A stretch of DNA of 64,000 nucleotides from Isoetes taiwanensis (GCA_021234155.1 JAJEKV010000003.1:15174386-15238385), one strand, 5' to 3'; shown: positions 43,785 to 54,440, numbered from the stretch's first letter. Numbers and translations: made by a program. The notes: generated by a model from the sequence alone, not told the origin.

Positions 43785-45397
43785 TGTGACGTTCCAAGTA
43801 TTTATACGGTATAAGTATAAATATGTTGACACGTCACCAAGGATACATACGCCACATGGGGTATGGGAACCTAGGTGGTTCACTTAAAAGGAATTAATTG
43901 ACAATAATAACCTATAATTAAGGAACTAATATTTAAAAACCATAATTAAGCTAATTATGGTTTGGGAAGGCGCCACGTGGCCACCCTCGATTGGCTAGCA
44001 TGATAATGCTAATTGGGGTCAATAGGGTGGATCACCACCCCCATATCAGCCACAACTCACCTGGAGCAGTGGAGCGCCACCCTTGTGACCAGAGCTGAGC
44101 GCCACCTTGAGCAATTGGACGCCACCCTTCTTACACAAGTTGAACACCAAGATCAAGAAGATGGAGATCCCCAATGACAATGGGTCGAGCCGAAACACAG
44201 GTGGGTGGCTAGTGTAGTTGTGAATTCTAGGATAAGCGCCCCTGTTGGGCACCTGTTTGGGTTGTTGATCTATTCTCTTTGTGTTTACTCGTAGGAACTA
44301 ACCCTTGATTGTAAAGGTAGGTTCTCTCTATATATATTTCGATTCTGGTTCTGCTTGTAATGGATGGATTGGTGGTTGTTAGCCTAGGGTTACTCGAAAT
44401 GGGGATTAAGGGGGTAGAGACCTCTCGAGGCTATTTATTGTAGTATGCTCCTAGATAGAGCCCCAGTATTATCCCGCTAAATGCGGCCTGTGCACAAGAG
44501 CCCACCGGGTCATAGATGCTATGGTGCTTTGCTTAGCACCGCACAAGGAACACAAAGGGTGAAGTGGAGGTGGGGTCTTGCACGAACATAAAAGGCTCCT
44601 GGGACTCCTATAGCGAGCTAGACCTGATAGCCGGTCACGTAGAGGGCCGGGTATGGGTCTGACACTCCCTGGGTGGGAAGGTGTGACCCGTATGGGGCAC
44701 CTTGCACTTTGAGTAGATTTAGGGTGAGTAAGTCTGCACGGATGCGGGGGTCGGCCGATGCGCACGTATTCTCTAGCTTCGCCCATGGAGCCACCGTGAT
44801 TACGGAAGGGGACGCTTCCGACCTGCCTCATCGGACCGGGGCTTCATGAACCACCGGAGTAGGCTCAAAGGGGTGATGCCTCGAGCCCGCGTCTCCTGGC
44901 TATAGCGACGCCATAGCGTGAATTGACCCATCTGCAAAGTGTGCACAGGAGGGGCGGATGGAGTGGACAACCCTAGCCAATGTTCTATGCCAGCCAACGC
45001 CATGTCAAGATTCTGTCTGCTGATCTCTTGAGGCCTAGCCGTCAGTCGATCCTCACTGGAGTCTGAACCGGGGTAGAACCATGGGTTTGGGGTGTTTTCT
45101 TAGGTTTAGATGCATATTCTTTGCCGTTGGTATTTGGATGGATATGCCACCCTTCGTGGTGGTTATTTATATGTGATTTATGCTGTGTGCTAACCCTTGT
45201 ATTCACGCTTCCGCGACGTAGGAGCCCCATTGAAGGCGTGGGCCGAATGACCCCTTCGTGTCCTTCTTTTCGGGCATCGTTATTATAGATGGCCCGAAAT
45301 AGGCGGAGGAGCCCGCTCATGGCGAGTTGGTCGCCATGGGAGGGAAAGTCCCGTGATGTATACGTCCGAGGGTCGTATATGTTCAGGGAGCGTCACA
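43785..45397 (+). repeat. 5' LTR of the histone-bearing chromovirus
   Basis: 1613 bp. Promoter-like ggtataagtataaatatg lies at 43809-43826. The terminal tgtgacg...cgtcaca gives perfect inverted heptamers. It differs from the 3' LTR by a 7-bp indel near 43893 and many small changes, several of them TG in this copy where the other has CG. Confidence 0.95.
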
Positions 45398-45398
45398 G

Positions 45399-45410
45399 TG
45401 GTATCAGAGC
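45399..45410 (+). other. Primer-binding site, initiator Met tRNA
   Basis: tggtatcagagc, exact, one base after the LTR end. It confirms both the LTR boundary and plus-strand orientation. Confidence 0.95.
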
Positions 45411-45574
45411 ATGGTTCTGGGAAGCCAAACTATTGCACTGCCCACATACTAACTCGTTAGATCGTTAGCTAGTGTGTGAGGATTTTTGGGTAGTATGAGA
45501 TTTGGGGTGGTGTAGTAGATGTCGTCATGATTGCTTTAACGTGGTTTAAGAGTAAATAAGAGGTGAGTACCCGG

Positions 45575-45780
45575 TGCCAAACCCTAACCCTAAGTGGCGG
45601 GCAGGGGGTACCCGGGTGTCGCTGGCGACCGTAGAAACCTCGGGGTAAGGGGTGCCCGCCACCTCGTGTAAAAAAAAAAAAAAAACCCTGACCCTAAGTG
45701 GCGGGCAGGGGGTACCCGGACGCCGCTGGCGCCCGTGGCGATGTCGAGGTAGGGGGTGCCCGCCACCTCGAAAAGCGCGC
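45575..45780 (+). repeat. Duplicated ~90-bp segment in the leader
   Basis: ccctaagtggcgggcagggg and the following tacccgg...gctggcg, then ggggtgcccgccacctcg, occur at 45588-45665 and again at 45699-45770, separated by 17 A. Each copy contains an internal inverted pair (ggtggcggg-type against cccgccacc), so the RNA could form a stem. The first copy is preceded by accctaaccctaa. There is no ORF of note. It sits between the primer site and the ORF1 start, where packaging or translation signals of LTR elements usually lie. Confidence 0.8.
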
Positions 45781-45994
45781 TCCGCCACTTTTTCATAAAA
45801 AGTTTTTTTTTAGGGTTAAAATTTTAAGAGTGACTTTTTTCTTTCACTTTTCGAATACCTAGCCCTTTTGAGCTCCGCCCCAGCCGCCATAGCCGCCGGA
45901 ACTAGAAGGAGGCCTCCGCCATAGCCAAACCTCGGCCTTCACCTTCCTCCCCCAAGCGCCTGCCCAGCGCCCGCCTAGCGCCTACCTTTCAAGG

Positions 45995-47350
45995 ATGGAG
46001 ACACCCAAGCAAGTGTATAAGCGCAAACCTCGTCATTCTCAAACCCCTATAGAGTTCTTAATGGCTGAGTTGCTGCCACAACAAAACCCCGTGCGGGCGA
46101 CGCACAAGCAAAAAAACAAGAAATACCGAATATTTCGTGGAAGCGCTTCTAATGGGGGTCAAATACCATACCCGCTCTTTTGCTATAATGAGCGTTTTGT
46201 ATTTAAGCTCAACGCCATTCGGGAGACCTGCATGATAGTTGAACAGGAAGATGGCGTCCAGAAGTATGCCCCATTCTTCCCGCCAGCAGGGGATGAACAA
46301 GCTGAGGAGGAGGCCCTACAAACGCAGGCCCAAAACAGTTTGCAAATGGCCCAAGAGGCGGACCTACAGTGGCTAGCATCGGATGATCCGGCTTCGGGAT
46401 ACCGCTACCTGGGAAACGGCATGTGCCTCTTTGATGGGGGAGCCTACACTCTCCCATCGTTTTCATATGAAGAGGAGACCAACCGTATCCTCTGGGAAGC
46501 GGGATCACCCTCGTATTTCACAGATCACTTTCAGCGGACTGTTGAGCGAGATATGCAAGCTAATCCCCCACGTTACTTCATAGAGCTTACAAGAAGAACG
46601 GAGATCAGAATAGCCAAAGAGAAGCAAGCAGAGGAGCAAGCCACACTCCGGGCGCAAGCACAGAAGGCAACACAGTTGACGGAGGAGGCTGCCAAGCTTC
46701 GTGAGGATACTATCCATCAGCAGCAGGTAGAACAAGAGCAAAATCTGAAGAGAATGCAGGACGAAGCAGAGCAGAGAGCAAGAGAGGCAACCGAAGCCGT
46801 GAAGGAGCGGCTGAGGAAGGAAGAGGAAGAAAGGCATCGGCAAGAGCAACCACCTGCAGAAGTCCGTGTTCCTCGCCGAAGACAAAAGAAGACACCCCAA
46901 AGATCTGGTGCTCAGTATAAGGATCAGCTTAGGGCTCGAGGAGGAATCGCTAAGGCTGCAGGGGATAACCGGCGGGACAACATCATCCGTAAAGCCCGGC
47001 ATCCCGGAACAGCAGGGAAGACTCTACCCGGAGCTGCACCCCAACCTAGGAGGAGGCATCGTTACAAGCCTGGTACCGTGGCACTTCGAGAGATAAGGAA
47101 GTACCAGAAATCCACTGAGTTTCTGTTACGAAAACTTCCTTTCCAGCGTCTGGTCCGAGAGATTGCCCAAGAATTTAAGACGGACCTTCGTTTTCAAACT
47201 CATGCCATTCTAGCACTTCAGGAGGCGGCCGAGGCTTACTTGGTGGCCCTCTTTGGCGATGCAAACCTATGTGCCATCCATGCCAAGCGAGTAACCATCA
47301 TGACAAAAGACCTACAGTTGGCACGCCGGATCCGTGGGGAACGGTCATAA
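45995..47350 (+). CDS. Accessory ORF1: novel N-terminal region - coiled coil - histone H3 fold
   Basis: 451 codons, fully open; ATG in a good context (aaggATGG). Residues 1-200: unrecognised, with [19 protein letters not shown] and [20 protein letters not shown]. Residues 205-286: long Glu/Gln/Arg/Ala-rich coiled coil. 287-354: very basic linker ([15 protein letters not shown] ... PQPRRRHR) in place of the H3 tail. 355-451: complete histone H3 core: [20 protein letters not shown] (alpha-N), [20 protein letters not shown] (alpha-1), [20 protein letters not shown] (alpha-2), [20 protein letters not shown] plus RGERS (alpha-3). Compared with plant H3.3 as I remember it there are about 12 changes in 97 residues. 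The H3.3-type Tyr41, His87 and Leu90 are present. C110, H113, D123, L126 and R129, used for H3-H3 pairing, are kept. It is probably nuclear and nucleosome-binding (inferred). It is not CENH3: the loop-1 insertion is absent. Confidence 0.93.
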   Translation: METPKQVYKRKPRHSQTPIEFLMAELLPQQNPVRATHKQKNKKYRIFRGSASNGGQIPYPLFCYNERFVFKLNAIRETCMIVEQEDGVQKYAPFFPPAGDEQAEEEALQTQAQNSLQMAQEADLQWLASDDPASGYRYLGNGMCLFDGGAYTLPSFSYEEETNRILWEAGSPSYFTDHFQRTVERDMQANPPRYFIELTRRTEIRIAKEKQAEEQATLRAQAQKATQLTEEAAKLREDTIHQQQVEQEQNLKRMQDEAEQRAREATEAVKERLRKEEEERHRQEQPPAEVRVPRRRQKKTPQRSGAQYKDQLRARGGIAKAAGDNRRDNIIRKARHPGTAGKTLPGAAPQPRRRHRYKPGTVALREIRKYQKSTEFLLRKLPFQRLVREIAQEFKTDLRFQTHAILALQEAAEAYLVALFGDANLCAIHAKRVTIMTKDLQLARRIRGERS

Positions 47351-47589
47351 TTATGTACATAACAATTTTGTATCTATGTAAATCGGTATATATATTAATA
47401 CAGAACTGTTTTGACTTCTTATCTTAAATTGTGAATTTTCCTACAATTAAAAAAATAACTGAAAAAAAAAATGATGATGAGCTGGCGCCTCGAACGCCGT
47501 GCCCAGCAAGTTAAAGACTCAGATTCATTTTAGGGTTTCATCATTTCTTACTCCTGTTTCCTTCTTCCTCCCATCTTCCGCCTGCAGTG
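47351..47589 (+). other. Spacer between ORF1 and ORF2
   Basis: AT-rich. It contains gtatatatattaata near 47385 (TATA-like) and a 10-A run near 47462. It ends in a long pyrimidine tract and cctgcag just before the ORF2 ATG, which looks like a plant 3' splice site. A telo-box-like ttagggttt lies at 47531. ORF2 could therefore be made from its own start or by splicing. Neither can be shown here. Confidence 0.4.
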
Positions 47590-48990
47590 ATGGACTACGC
47601 TGGCCGACTAGCATGGTATATGGGAGGCGAGCAATGGGACCCCCAGGTTCCTTACCCTCTCTTGGATTATATGTTGCAGAGTTCAGTCGACCTCATCGAC
47701 AATATGCGCGCCCACCCTGACTATGCGACCTTTGTAGAGTTCTATGATGAGGAAATATTGCCTGAGGCGGAATTCTTTGGGGAACCGCCCCAACCTTATC
47801 TTCACAGAGATATTGTGGAGCATATGTTGGGAGATGATCGCCACAGCTATGACATCCTCAAGGGCATCATCAGACGTGCTAAGCACGCTCCCATTATCGA
47901 TTGTGGCTCTAGTGGGCTATACTTTGAAGCCCAGTTTGCCCTTGCTCTTATTATGGACAGGTATGTTGATGGTACTGACACCGCTTTAGAGCAAGCTAAG
48001 GCCCCACTTCCTCCGGATCCGTGAGGAGGACGAAAGGATAAACTTTTGCTGATTTTGTACGATGGAAGGAGTTAGCTAAAGAGAGGCCTTTACCTCGTAG
48101 TAAGGGCCAAGCACTTGTGGGATTGAGTTAAGCTTGCTACCATCAAGGTTGGGGATCAGGATTACTTGCTGAGGCGACATTCAATGGGCGATCGCATATC
48201 ACCAATAAGGGTAAGCAGAGGACCGCTCACCTTCTCTATGAGCTGGCGAATATTGTCAGGGTCAGCATGATTTCATTGATTACTCTCGCCCCAATTATGC
48301 GCCAGAGATACATCAGCTGCTCAACTATCAACCTCTTGATGTTGAGCCTATCAAAGACACTCTTGTCTTTGCGCGATTAATGATTCGTGGTACCCCATCT
48401 TCGCCTCGAATCGGCTTTCCGTGCTACGGGCCACATGTGCCCAACATCAACGACGCCGTCGTCAAAGCCGGGAGGACGACCCAACCATGGAGGATTTATG
48501 TAATGAGAGTCGGTATGCTCGGGAGGAGAAGGATTTTGCCATGGAGGAGGAGCTGCCTTAACTTGGAGTCCGAGTTGGCCTCTTCAACCCATCCGATGGT
48601 TCGGGGTTGAAATGCCATATTACTGATTCTTCCCGTCGGCTTTTACAAGCGCATGTGTTCTCTTCTTTGCTAAGGCAATTGCCCCCGGGCGCAGGCGGCT
48701 GTATGGGCATTAAGGGCACTTTCCACCACAGCCGGCCACAAGAAGTTAGCTCCTAACCTTGAGCAGATCATCCTAGTGAACCGTGATCTTGCCATTGCAG
48801 TGTTTGACCATGAGATTGGTTCTTGGATGAACATGAGTCTGCTGGTTGCGGCGCCATTGGCTACAAATGTTCCTCCGTAGATAGCTTCATCACCGTTGCC
48901 TCATCGGTTAATCCTAGCGTGCTACTCCTACAGCATCGACCAGAGCCCCAGTTTAATACTCAAGCACAAGATGTTGAAGGATCGACCTCT
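47590..48990 (+). pseudogene. Accessory ORF2 of the chromovirus, unknown, frameshifted after 145 codons
   Basis: ATG at 47590 opens MDYAGRLAWYMGGEQWDPQV and stays open to 48024. Acidic, with FVEFYDEEILPEAEFFGEPP, DILKGIIRRAKHAPIIDCGS and FALALIMDRYVDGTDTALEQ. Coding character continues after it in other frames: FVRWKELAKERPLPRSKGQA (near 48055), HDFIDYSRPNYAPEIHQLLN (near 48270), DTLVFARLMIRGTPSSPRIG (near 48355) and NLEQIILVNRDLAIAVFDHE (near 48758). The original protein was thus probably 450 residues or more. I recognise no family. Its position between the histone fusion and gag and its lack of any retroelement motif make it part of the accessory block. Confidence 0.55.
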
Positions 48991-49249
48991 TAGTTTTAGG
49001 TTTCATTGGGTCATCGTATGAAATTTTATTAATCTTGATTGGCATTACCTCTAGTGGGCCAACACTAAAATCTATGTACTGTTTCAATTTTATATATATT
49101 CAGGATAACTTCTTATGTTCCTTGCACTGTTGAAAACCATTGAATTGTCTTCTCCTTTTAATGATTAATTATCTTCCTTAAAGTTGGAGTAGAAGGAAAT
49201 TGTTCAATGTATATATAATTATTCCTGTCGTCTTGCAGAAGAAACACTC

Positions 49250-49807
49250 GCGGAGTAACGAAGATAGGATAATATCCTAGATAAGGAGAGATGAACAGGG
49301 ACCTCCTGAACAGGACTATGGGGAACGATACAACGAGTATCCTGAACGGGAAGTTGACGATGAGATAGCGGAGCTTAGGGTGCCGGAACAACCTTATGAT
49401 CCTGACAAGGGCATGGAAGTAGTTACTCTTCTTCGAGAACGTGCTTACGATGATCCGAAATGGACTCTTTCCGTGCTTTGGGATTATTGGAATATGACCC
49501 CACATCAAGCTTTTGAGGATGCTAATGATCATCTCTCGGCAAATCTTCACGACCTTTGCGAAGGCTCTTCAACCTTCCGATTATTAGCCCCACTTGGGAT
49601 TATCAACCCGTTATTATTCGTGCTTGGGCACGCATACAAGCTCGTCGAGCCGCGGGCGTGAGAGTGTGCGCTTATGCCGCCATGTATCCCTACGCAAAAC
49701 CCTTAAGCCGCAATTTCCAGTTTTGTGTGTTCCTATGCTTCACTATGGCTAGGAAATGGCCTCAGATCAGAGGCCTCTTTATGTATTATATAACTATAAG
49801 TTTATAA
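49250..49807 (+). pseudogene. Accessory ORF3 of the chromovirus, unknown
   Basis: After cttgcag at 49239, a splice-acceptor-like site, a coding frame reads DEQGPPEQDYGERYNEYPER, EVDDEIAELRVPEQPYDPDK, GMEVVTLLRERAYDDPKWTL, SVLWDYWNMTPHQAFEDAND. A one-base change near 49565 then leads to NLPIISPTWDYQPVIIRAWA and RIQARRAAGVRVCAYAAMYP. It ends at 49807. It is acidic at the start and basic later. No match to a known family comes to mind. It may be the C-terminal exon of ORF2 or a separate protein. The 250 bp between 48990 and 49239 is AT-rich and intron-like. Confidence 0.45.
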
Positions 49808-50040
49808 CTGTGTTCCGTATGAACTTCTTTGATGTAACCGTCATTTCGCTTGTAATTTGAATCTTCCGTCCTTTTTCGTGTTCACTTTGTGTTTCTCGAT
49901 ACTACCCAAAATGACTTTGTTATAACACTTACTGTTATCGTACTCTTTCTTATATCATCGTGATGTTTAATATAGACGGTGCACGCATGTCACCCGCGCA
50001 TTGGCGAGACACCCTCAAACGCCCGGTCGGTTAACACCCA
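49808..50040 (+). other. Non-coding spacer before gag
   Basis: AT-rich to about 49980, no ORF. It separates the accessory block from the gag lead-in. Confidence 0.4.
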
Positions 50041-51017
50041 GAACAAGAATTGATGCTGATGAAAAAGACGGTTAGGCTAATTACAGGGCCCTACGTCTTG
50101 CATGCTAACCCACCACAGCAGGTACAACAGGATGCACCGGAGTTACCTCCGTTCTTTCCTAGTCCACTGAGTCCACCAAATGGGCCCCCACCACGAACCA
50201 GTCCCGTGCAGGTGCGAAAGAGGTCCCACTCTAAACGCCGACGGAGCTCCTCTAGAGACAAAGGCCACCTCCTCAAAGTCGCCGCCGGTTTCGTCATCCA
50301 ATCATCCGCATCATCCGTGGCCATGCAAAGCCGAGATAAGAGTACCGCAAGACGGTTGATCTGACCATAACTAGTATATGGAAGAATAGGAAATTGGCCC
50401 AGTTTGATGGGAAATCTAGAGGCGGCTTGAATGCCGAATCATGGCTGGACGAAATGAAGGAGTTCGGCAGGTCCTATGGCATGACAGAGAAGGATACAGG
50501 AAAGGTTGCCACCACAAACCTTACCGGAGCTGCCCGTATTTGGTGGAAGGGTTATGCCGAGCCAAACATCCGGGCGAGGAGTAGATGCAACTTCGAGAAA
50601 GTTTGCCAAGGCCTTCAAATCGCATTATGTGCCTGCGTGCACATAAATGCCAACAGATCCGAACTTTCTACAAAGTTGGAGCGAAAGAGTATGTCCGTCT
50701 GTGCTTACGGATGAGTTTATGCTTTGAGAGACCGTATGTACCGGTATGAATGAGAAAAGGCGTTGGAGGGCTATATTGAGGGTTTGGCACCATCGATCAA
50801 ACGGATGGTTAAGGCCATCGACCCGAAATCAGTTGCAGAAGCCGAGGCTAAAGCATTGAGCCTCGAGGAGGACATACCAAGGAATCAGTATCCGCGTCCT
50901 GCTCCTTACTCGCAGCCACGGTACCGGCCCACACCTTTACAAACCCCGCCTCAAAGTCCGGGGCCCTCTCGGAGAACTCTTACGGTCGCCGCCAGAGAAG
51001 AAAGTCGCTTTTAGCAC
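50041..51017 (+). pseudogene. Chromovirus gag
   Basis: A Pro-rich N-terminal part (PPFFPSPLSPPNGPPPRTSP) and a basic patch (RKRSHSKRRRSSSRDKG) are followed by the gag core: AQFDGKSRGGLNAESWLDEM (50400), KEFGRSYGMTEKDTGKVATT, NLTGAARIWWKGYAEPN. A frame change leads to the helical tail EGYIEGLAPSIKRMVKAIDP near 50766, KSVAEAEAKALSLEED and a Pro/Gln-rich end. Gag packages the RNA. At least three frameshifts are present (near 50385, 50580 and 50715). The basic patch could act as a nuclear signal. Confidence 0.8.
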
Positions 51018-51720
51018 GCCCGATAAGCAGAACAATGCTGGTAAGGAAGTTCGAAACCTCTTACAGTCCATTCCTAAAGAGGCCAGAGAACAGCTGCGCC
51101 GGGATAAGGCATGTTACAGGTGTATGAGGCCTGGACACTTCATGCGTAAATTGCCCATATGTTACCTAGGATCGCCTACCGCCATGGCCGACCTTGATCG
51201 GGGCGATATTGAGTCAACATTACCGACGAGGACGCTCCCGAGTACATTCACGGCGGTCCTCATATCCTTGCAGCTATAGAAACCGGGTAATGCCGAAAAG
51301 TCAGCCTTCTTTGTCATTTCCACCATAGGCCAAATAGACAAGTAAGCCTTTTGTAATTCTTATGGATACGGGGAGTACACATAATTTTGCTTCTCCTAGA
51401 ATGGCTCAGTCCTACAACCGAAAACCCTAAGGTCACGACCAGAGACCCGCCACTTTAGCCGCTGGTAAGGTTAGACATACTCATGGTCGCCGTGATCAAC
51501 CTTAACATGCGGTTGCTAGGCGCACCGGTTGCTATGGGTGCCGAAGTTAATGGATATTGGCAAATACGACCTCATTGTTGGAATGGAATTCTTGGCATCC
51601 GCAAAAGCCAACATAGATCTGCGAGAAGAGAGAAGTTACCTTCAACGCAGCTAAATGGAGCCCGTGTAACTATAAAAGGTGAACCATTCAACCCTATCAT
51701 GCGCCTATGTCCATTCGACA
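51018..51720 (+). pseudogene. Chromovirus zinc knuckle and aspartic protease
   Basis: REQLRRDKACYRCMRPGHFM near 51090 gives C-x2-C-x4-H of a single knuckle; its last Cys lies after a small deletion (PIC). The protease follows in another frame with FVILMDTGSTHNFASPRMAQ near 51350 (DTGS active site). Later blocks (INLNMRLLGAPV; KYDLIVGMEFLASAKANI-like at 51560) are scrambled by single-base changes. It cleaves the polyprotein. Confidence 0.75.
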
Positions 51721-52600
51721 GTTAGATAAAGCTATCGCAAGCAAAAGCTCCTCTCGTTATTAGACTTGCTTCCATTGAGTCGGATGCTAAGCAAAACCAA
51801 GTAATCAACACCTTGCCACGGGGGATTGCCAGTATTCTCCATGAATTTAGCGATCTTTTCCCAGACGAGATCCAGAAGCTTCTTCCTTTTAGAGGGGTAG
51901 AATGTGAGATAGCTTTAGAGCCAGACACTAAGCAAGGCCCCGTACCGTATGAGTCCCCCAGAGTTGGCAGAGCTTAAGAAGCAACTTCAAGAGCTACTAA
52001 ACCTAGGTTTTATTCGACCTAGCGTTTCGCCCTTTGGTGCCCCTATTCTTTTTGTAAAGAAAAAGGACGGCTCCTTGAGAATGTGTATTGATTATCGGCA
52101 ACTCAACAAGCATACCATCAAAAATCGCTATGCTTTGCCGAGAGCAGATGATCTAATGGATCAGTTGCAAGGGGCCAAATATTTTTCAAAGATTGACCTT
52201 CGCTCGGGATATCATCAGATAAGGATTAAAGAGGAGGACATCCATAAATCTGCTTTTCGCACTAGATATGGCCATTATGAGTTTACCGTTATGCCTTTCG
52301 GATTAACTAATGCCCCAGCAACGTTTATGCGGTTAATGAACGATGTTTTCCGACAATACTTGGATGATTTTGTTGTCATTTTCTTTGACGACATTCTCAT
52401 CTACAGTAAGACTCTAGAAGAGCATGAGAAACATCTTAAATTGGCCCTACAAAAGTTAAGACGCCATCAGCTTTTGCCAAGTTCTCTAAGTGCAAGTTTG
52501 CCACTCCAAAGGTTGACTATTTGGGCCATATCATTTCTGGCAGAGGGAATTGCTACAGATCCAAAGAAAAATAGAGGCCCGTAAGGGAATGGCCTATTCC
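51721..52600 (+). pseudogene. Chromovirus reverse transcriptase
   Basis: The lead-in HEFSDLFPDEIQKLLPFRGV near 51838 is followed by an open frame from 51949: [80 protein letters not shown] (catalytic Asp), [20 protein letters not shown], and the active site [20 protein letters not shown] (both Asp kept). It breaks near 52470-52584 in the CKFAT/VDYLGH region. This is the best-preserved pol domain. Confidence 0.93.
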
Positions 52601-53160
52601 GAAAAAATGTCTCCAGGTCCCAAGTTTCTTGGGGCTAGCGAGGATATTACCAAAATTTGTAAAGGATTTTGCAAAGATTGCAGTCCCTCTTACAAATCTG
52701 ACCAAGCATGAGAAGGTAAAGGATTGGATGGAGCAATCGGAAGACTAAGGTTCAAATAAGTTTCCAACAGCTTAAAGATGCCTTAACCTCAAAGACCCGT
52801 TCTCACGTTGTCCGATCCCCGGATAAGGATAAACTAGTGGCCACAGATGCGGTCAATTGCCACCGGTGGAGTCCCCGATGCAAGAAGGGAGGGTTGTTGC
52901 CTATGATTCAAAGAAGATGAACGAGACCTTAACAAATGATATCCTACCCATGATCGAGTTGTTAGTCGTTGTTCACGCCTTGCGAATATGGAGACACTAC
53001 CTCCTTGGGAGAAGATTCCAGTTGGACACGGATCACCAAAGTCTCCGTTATTTATCCACCCAACCGAACCTCAACCTCCGTCAGAGGAGATGGATGGAAT
53101 TTCTTGAAGAATATGATTTTGACATCATGTATAAGCCCGAAAGCACAACGGGTTAAGGAT
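52601..53160 (+). pseudogene. Chromovirus RNase H
   Basis: The connection block (PKKCLQVPSFLGLARILPKF type) is frameshifted. RNase H is seen in one frame from about 52880: GRVVAYDSKKMNETLTNDIL, PMIELLVVVHALRIWRHYLL (catalytic Glu), RRFQLDTDHQSLRYLSTQPN (Asp), LRQRRWMEFLEEYDFDIMYK. The first Asp region near 52840 is damaged (ATDAVN). Stop at 53155, with ADALSR-like DALSRHPS continuing in the next frame. Confidence 0.85.
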
Positions 53161-54440
53161 GCATTGTCACGCCACCCCTCGGTAACCCGAACCCATTGTA
53201 ATGCAATTTCTACACTCACAAGTGAGTTTGGGAAACAGATAGAAACGGACCTTGGCCACGGATCCCGAAGTTCGCGGAAATGGGCTAGTTTGAGTAAGGA
53301 GGCACGGATAAAAGAACGCCAAGCTTTCCGTTCATATAAGAAAGAGGGCAATTTGTTGTATCACAAGGATAAGTTGTGTGTACCTCTGACTTCCGGGGTG
53401 CGTAAGTTAATCCTCCATGACACGCACAACAGCCCTATAGCTGGACATGCGGGTTTTATGAAGACCTATTTTAAAATCCGCTCTAGTTACTTTTGGCCTT
53501 CCATGAAGAAGGATATTGCTAGATACATTAAGCAAAGGTCAAGTGTGTCACAAACCAAGGCGGAGCAACTAAGAGTTCCGTGAGAGCTGCAGCCTTTGGA
53601 TGTGCCCCACGCAAAATGGGGAAGTAATAACCATGGATTTCATTGTGGGCCTTCCACGAACTCTCCGCGGGCTATGATGCACTAATGGTGGTCGCCGACA
53701 AATTGTCAAAAATGGCTCACTTCTTGCCATGTCGCATTCAACGACAATCGCCTTTCGACACCGCCTTGCTTTTCGCAGCGGAGATCTTCGTGTTGCACGG
53801 AATGCCACGGGTTATTGTATCCGACGAGATCCCAAATTTGTAAGTGCATTCTGAAGGATTTCTTCACCACCATCCGCACCAAGCTTGCTATGAGTACCGC
53901 ATATCATCCTCGCATGATGGTCGGACAGAAGGTACTAACCGTATCATAGAGGATATGCTACGGTTATGTGTGGAGTAAGCAATCCCAATGGGTCGACTAT
54001 ATTTATCTAGTAGAGTTTGCCTATAACATTATGAAACAGAGTCTTCCGAAATGTCTCCTTTCATGATAAATTATGGTTATCAATGCCTTTACTCGACACA
54101 TGGCACAACCCCGTGTCGAAAGTGGAGGTTTCTCAACAACTCCTCCTGGAGATGCAAGCTTTGGTCGACGGCACGTGGTTACTTGCTAGCTGCACGCAGT
54201 CGTCAAAAGAGTGTAGCAGATAAGCACAGGACCCCACGGTCTTCCGTGGGTGAATCGGTTTGGCTTAAGATTAAGGTAAAACAAGCCAAGCTTAAGATTG
54301 GTAATTGCAAGAAGTTGGCACCCGTGATGGGCTGGACCGCTTGAAATCATCAACGTATTGGGAGCAAGCATATCGCCGGACTTGCCACCCCGCTTAAAGA
54401 TCCACAAGGTTTTTCATGTGAGTCTTCTAAAGCAAAGACA
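53161..54440 (+). pseudogene. Chromovirus integrase
   Basis: KWASLSKEARIKERQAFRSY leads to the zinc-binding domain SGVRKLILHDTHNSPIAGHA with FMKTYFKIRSSYFWPSMKKD; the Cys pair is degraded (RSSVSQTKAEQ where CQSCQQMKAEQ is expected). The core: TMDFIVGLPR (Asp, 53632), DKLSKMAHFLPC, a damaged SDRDPKF (reads SDEIPNL), STAYHPR...DGRTEGTNRIIEDM by frame jumping, and QWVDYIYLVEFAYN. The later GESVWLKIKVKQAKLKIGNC and KVFHVSLLKQRHPD are the GPY/F-type C-terminal segment. Many single-base indels. It would insert the cDNA. Confidence 0.88.

Noticed and set aside
45588-45600. Telomere repeat or internal telomere tract
   Set aside because: Only two imperfect ccctaa units, within a duplicated leader segment.
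46505-47002. 165-codon minus-strand ORF opposite ORF1
   Set aside because: Leu/Ser/Pro-rich mirror of the coiled-coil codons, a typical shadow.
47057-47350. An ordinary host histone H3 gene or processed pseudogene nested in the element
   Set aside because: The H3 fold is in frame with 354 upstream codons of a single open frame. It has no H3 start codon or canonical tail, no poly-A and no target duplication around it. A simple retrocopy would show these.
47057-47350. Centromeric H3 (CENH3)
   Set aside because: The loop-1 extension and typical CENH3 alpha-2 changes are absent; the core follows canonical H3.3 closely.
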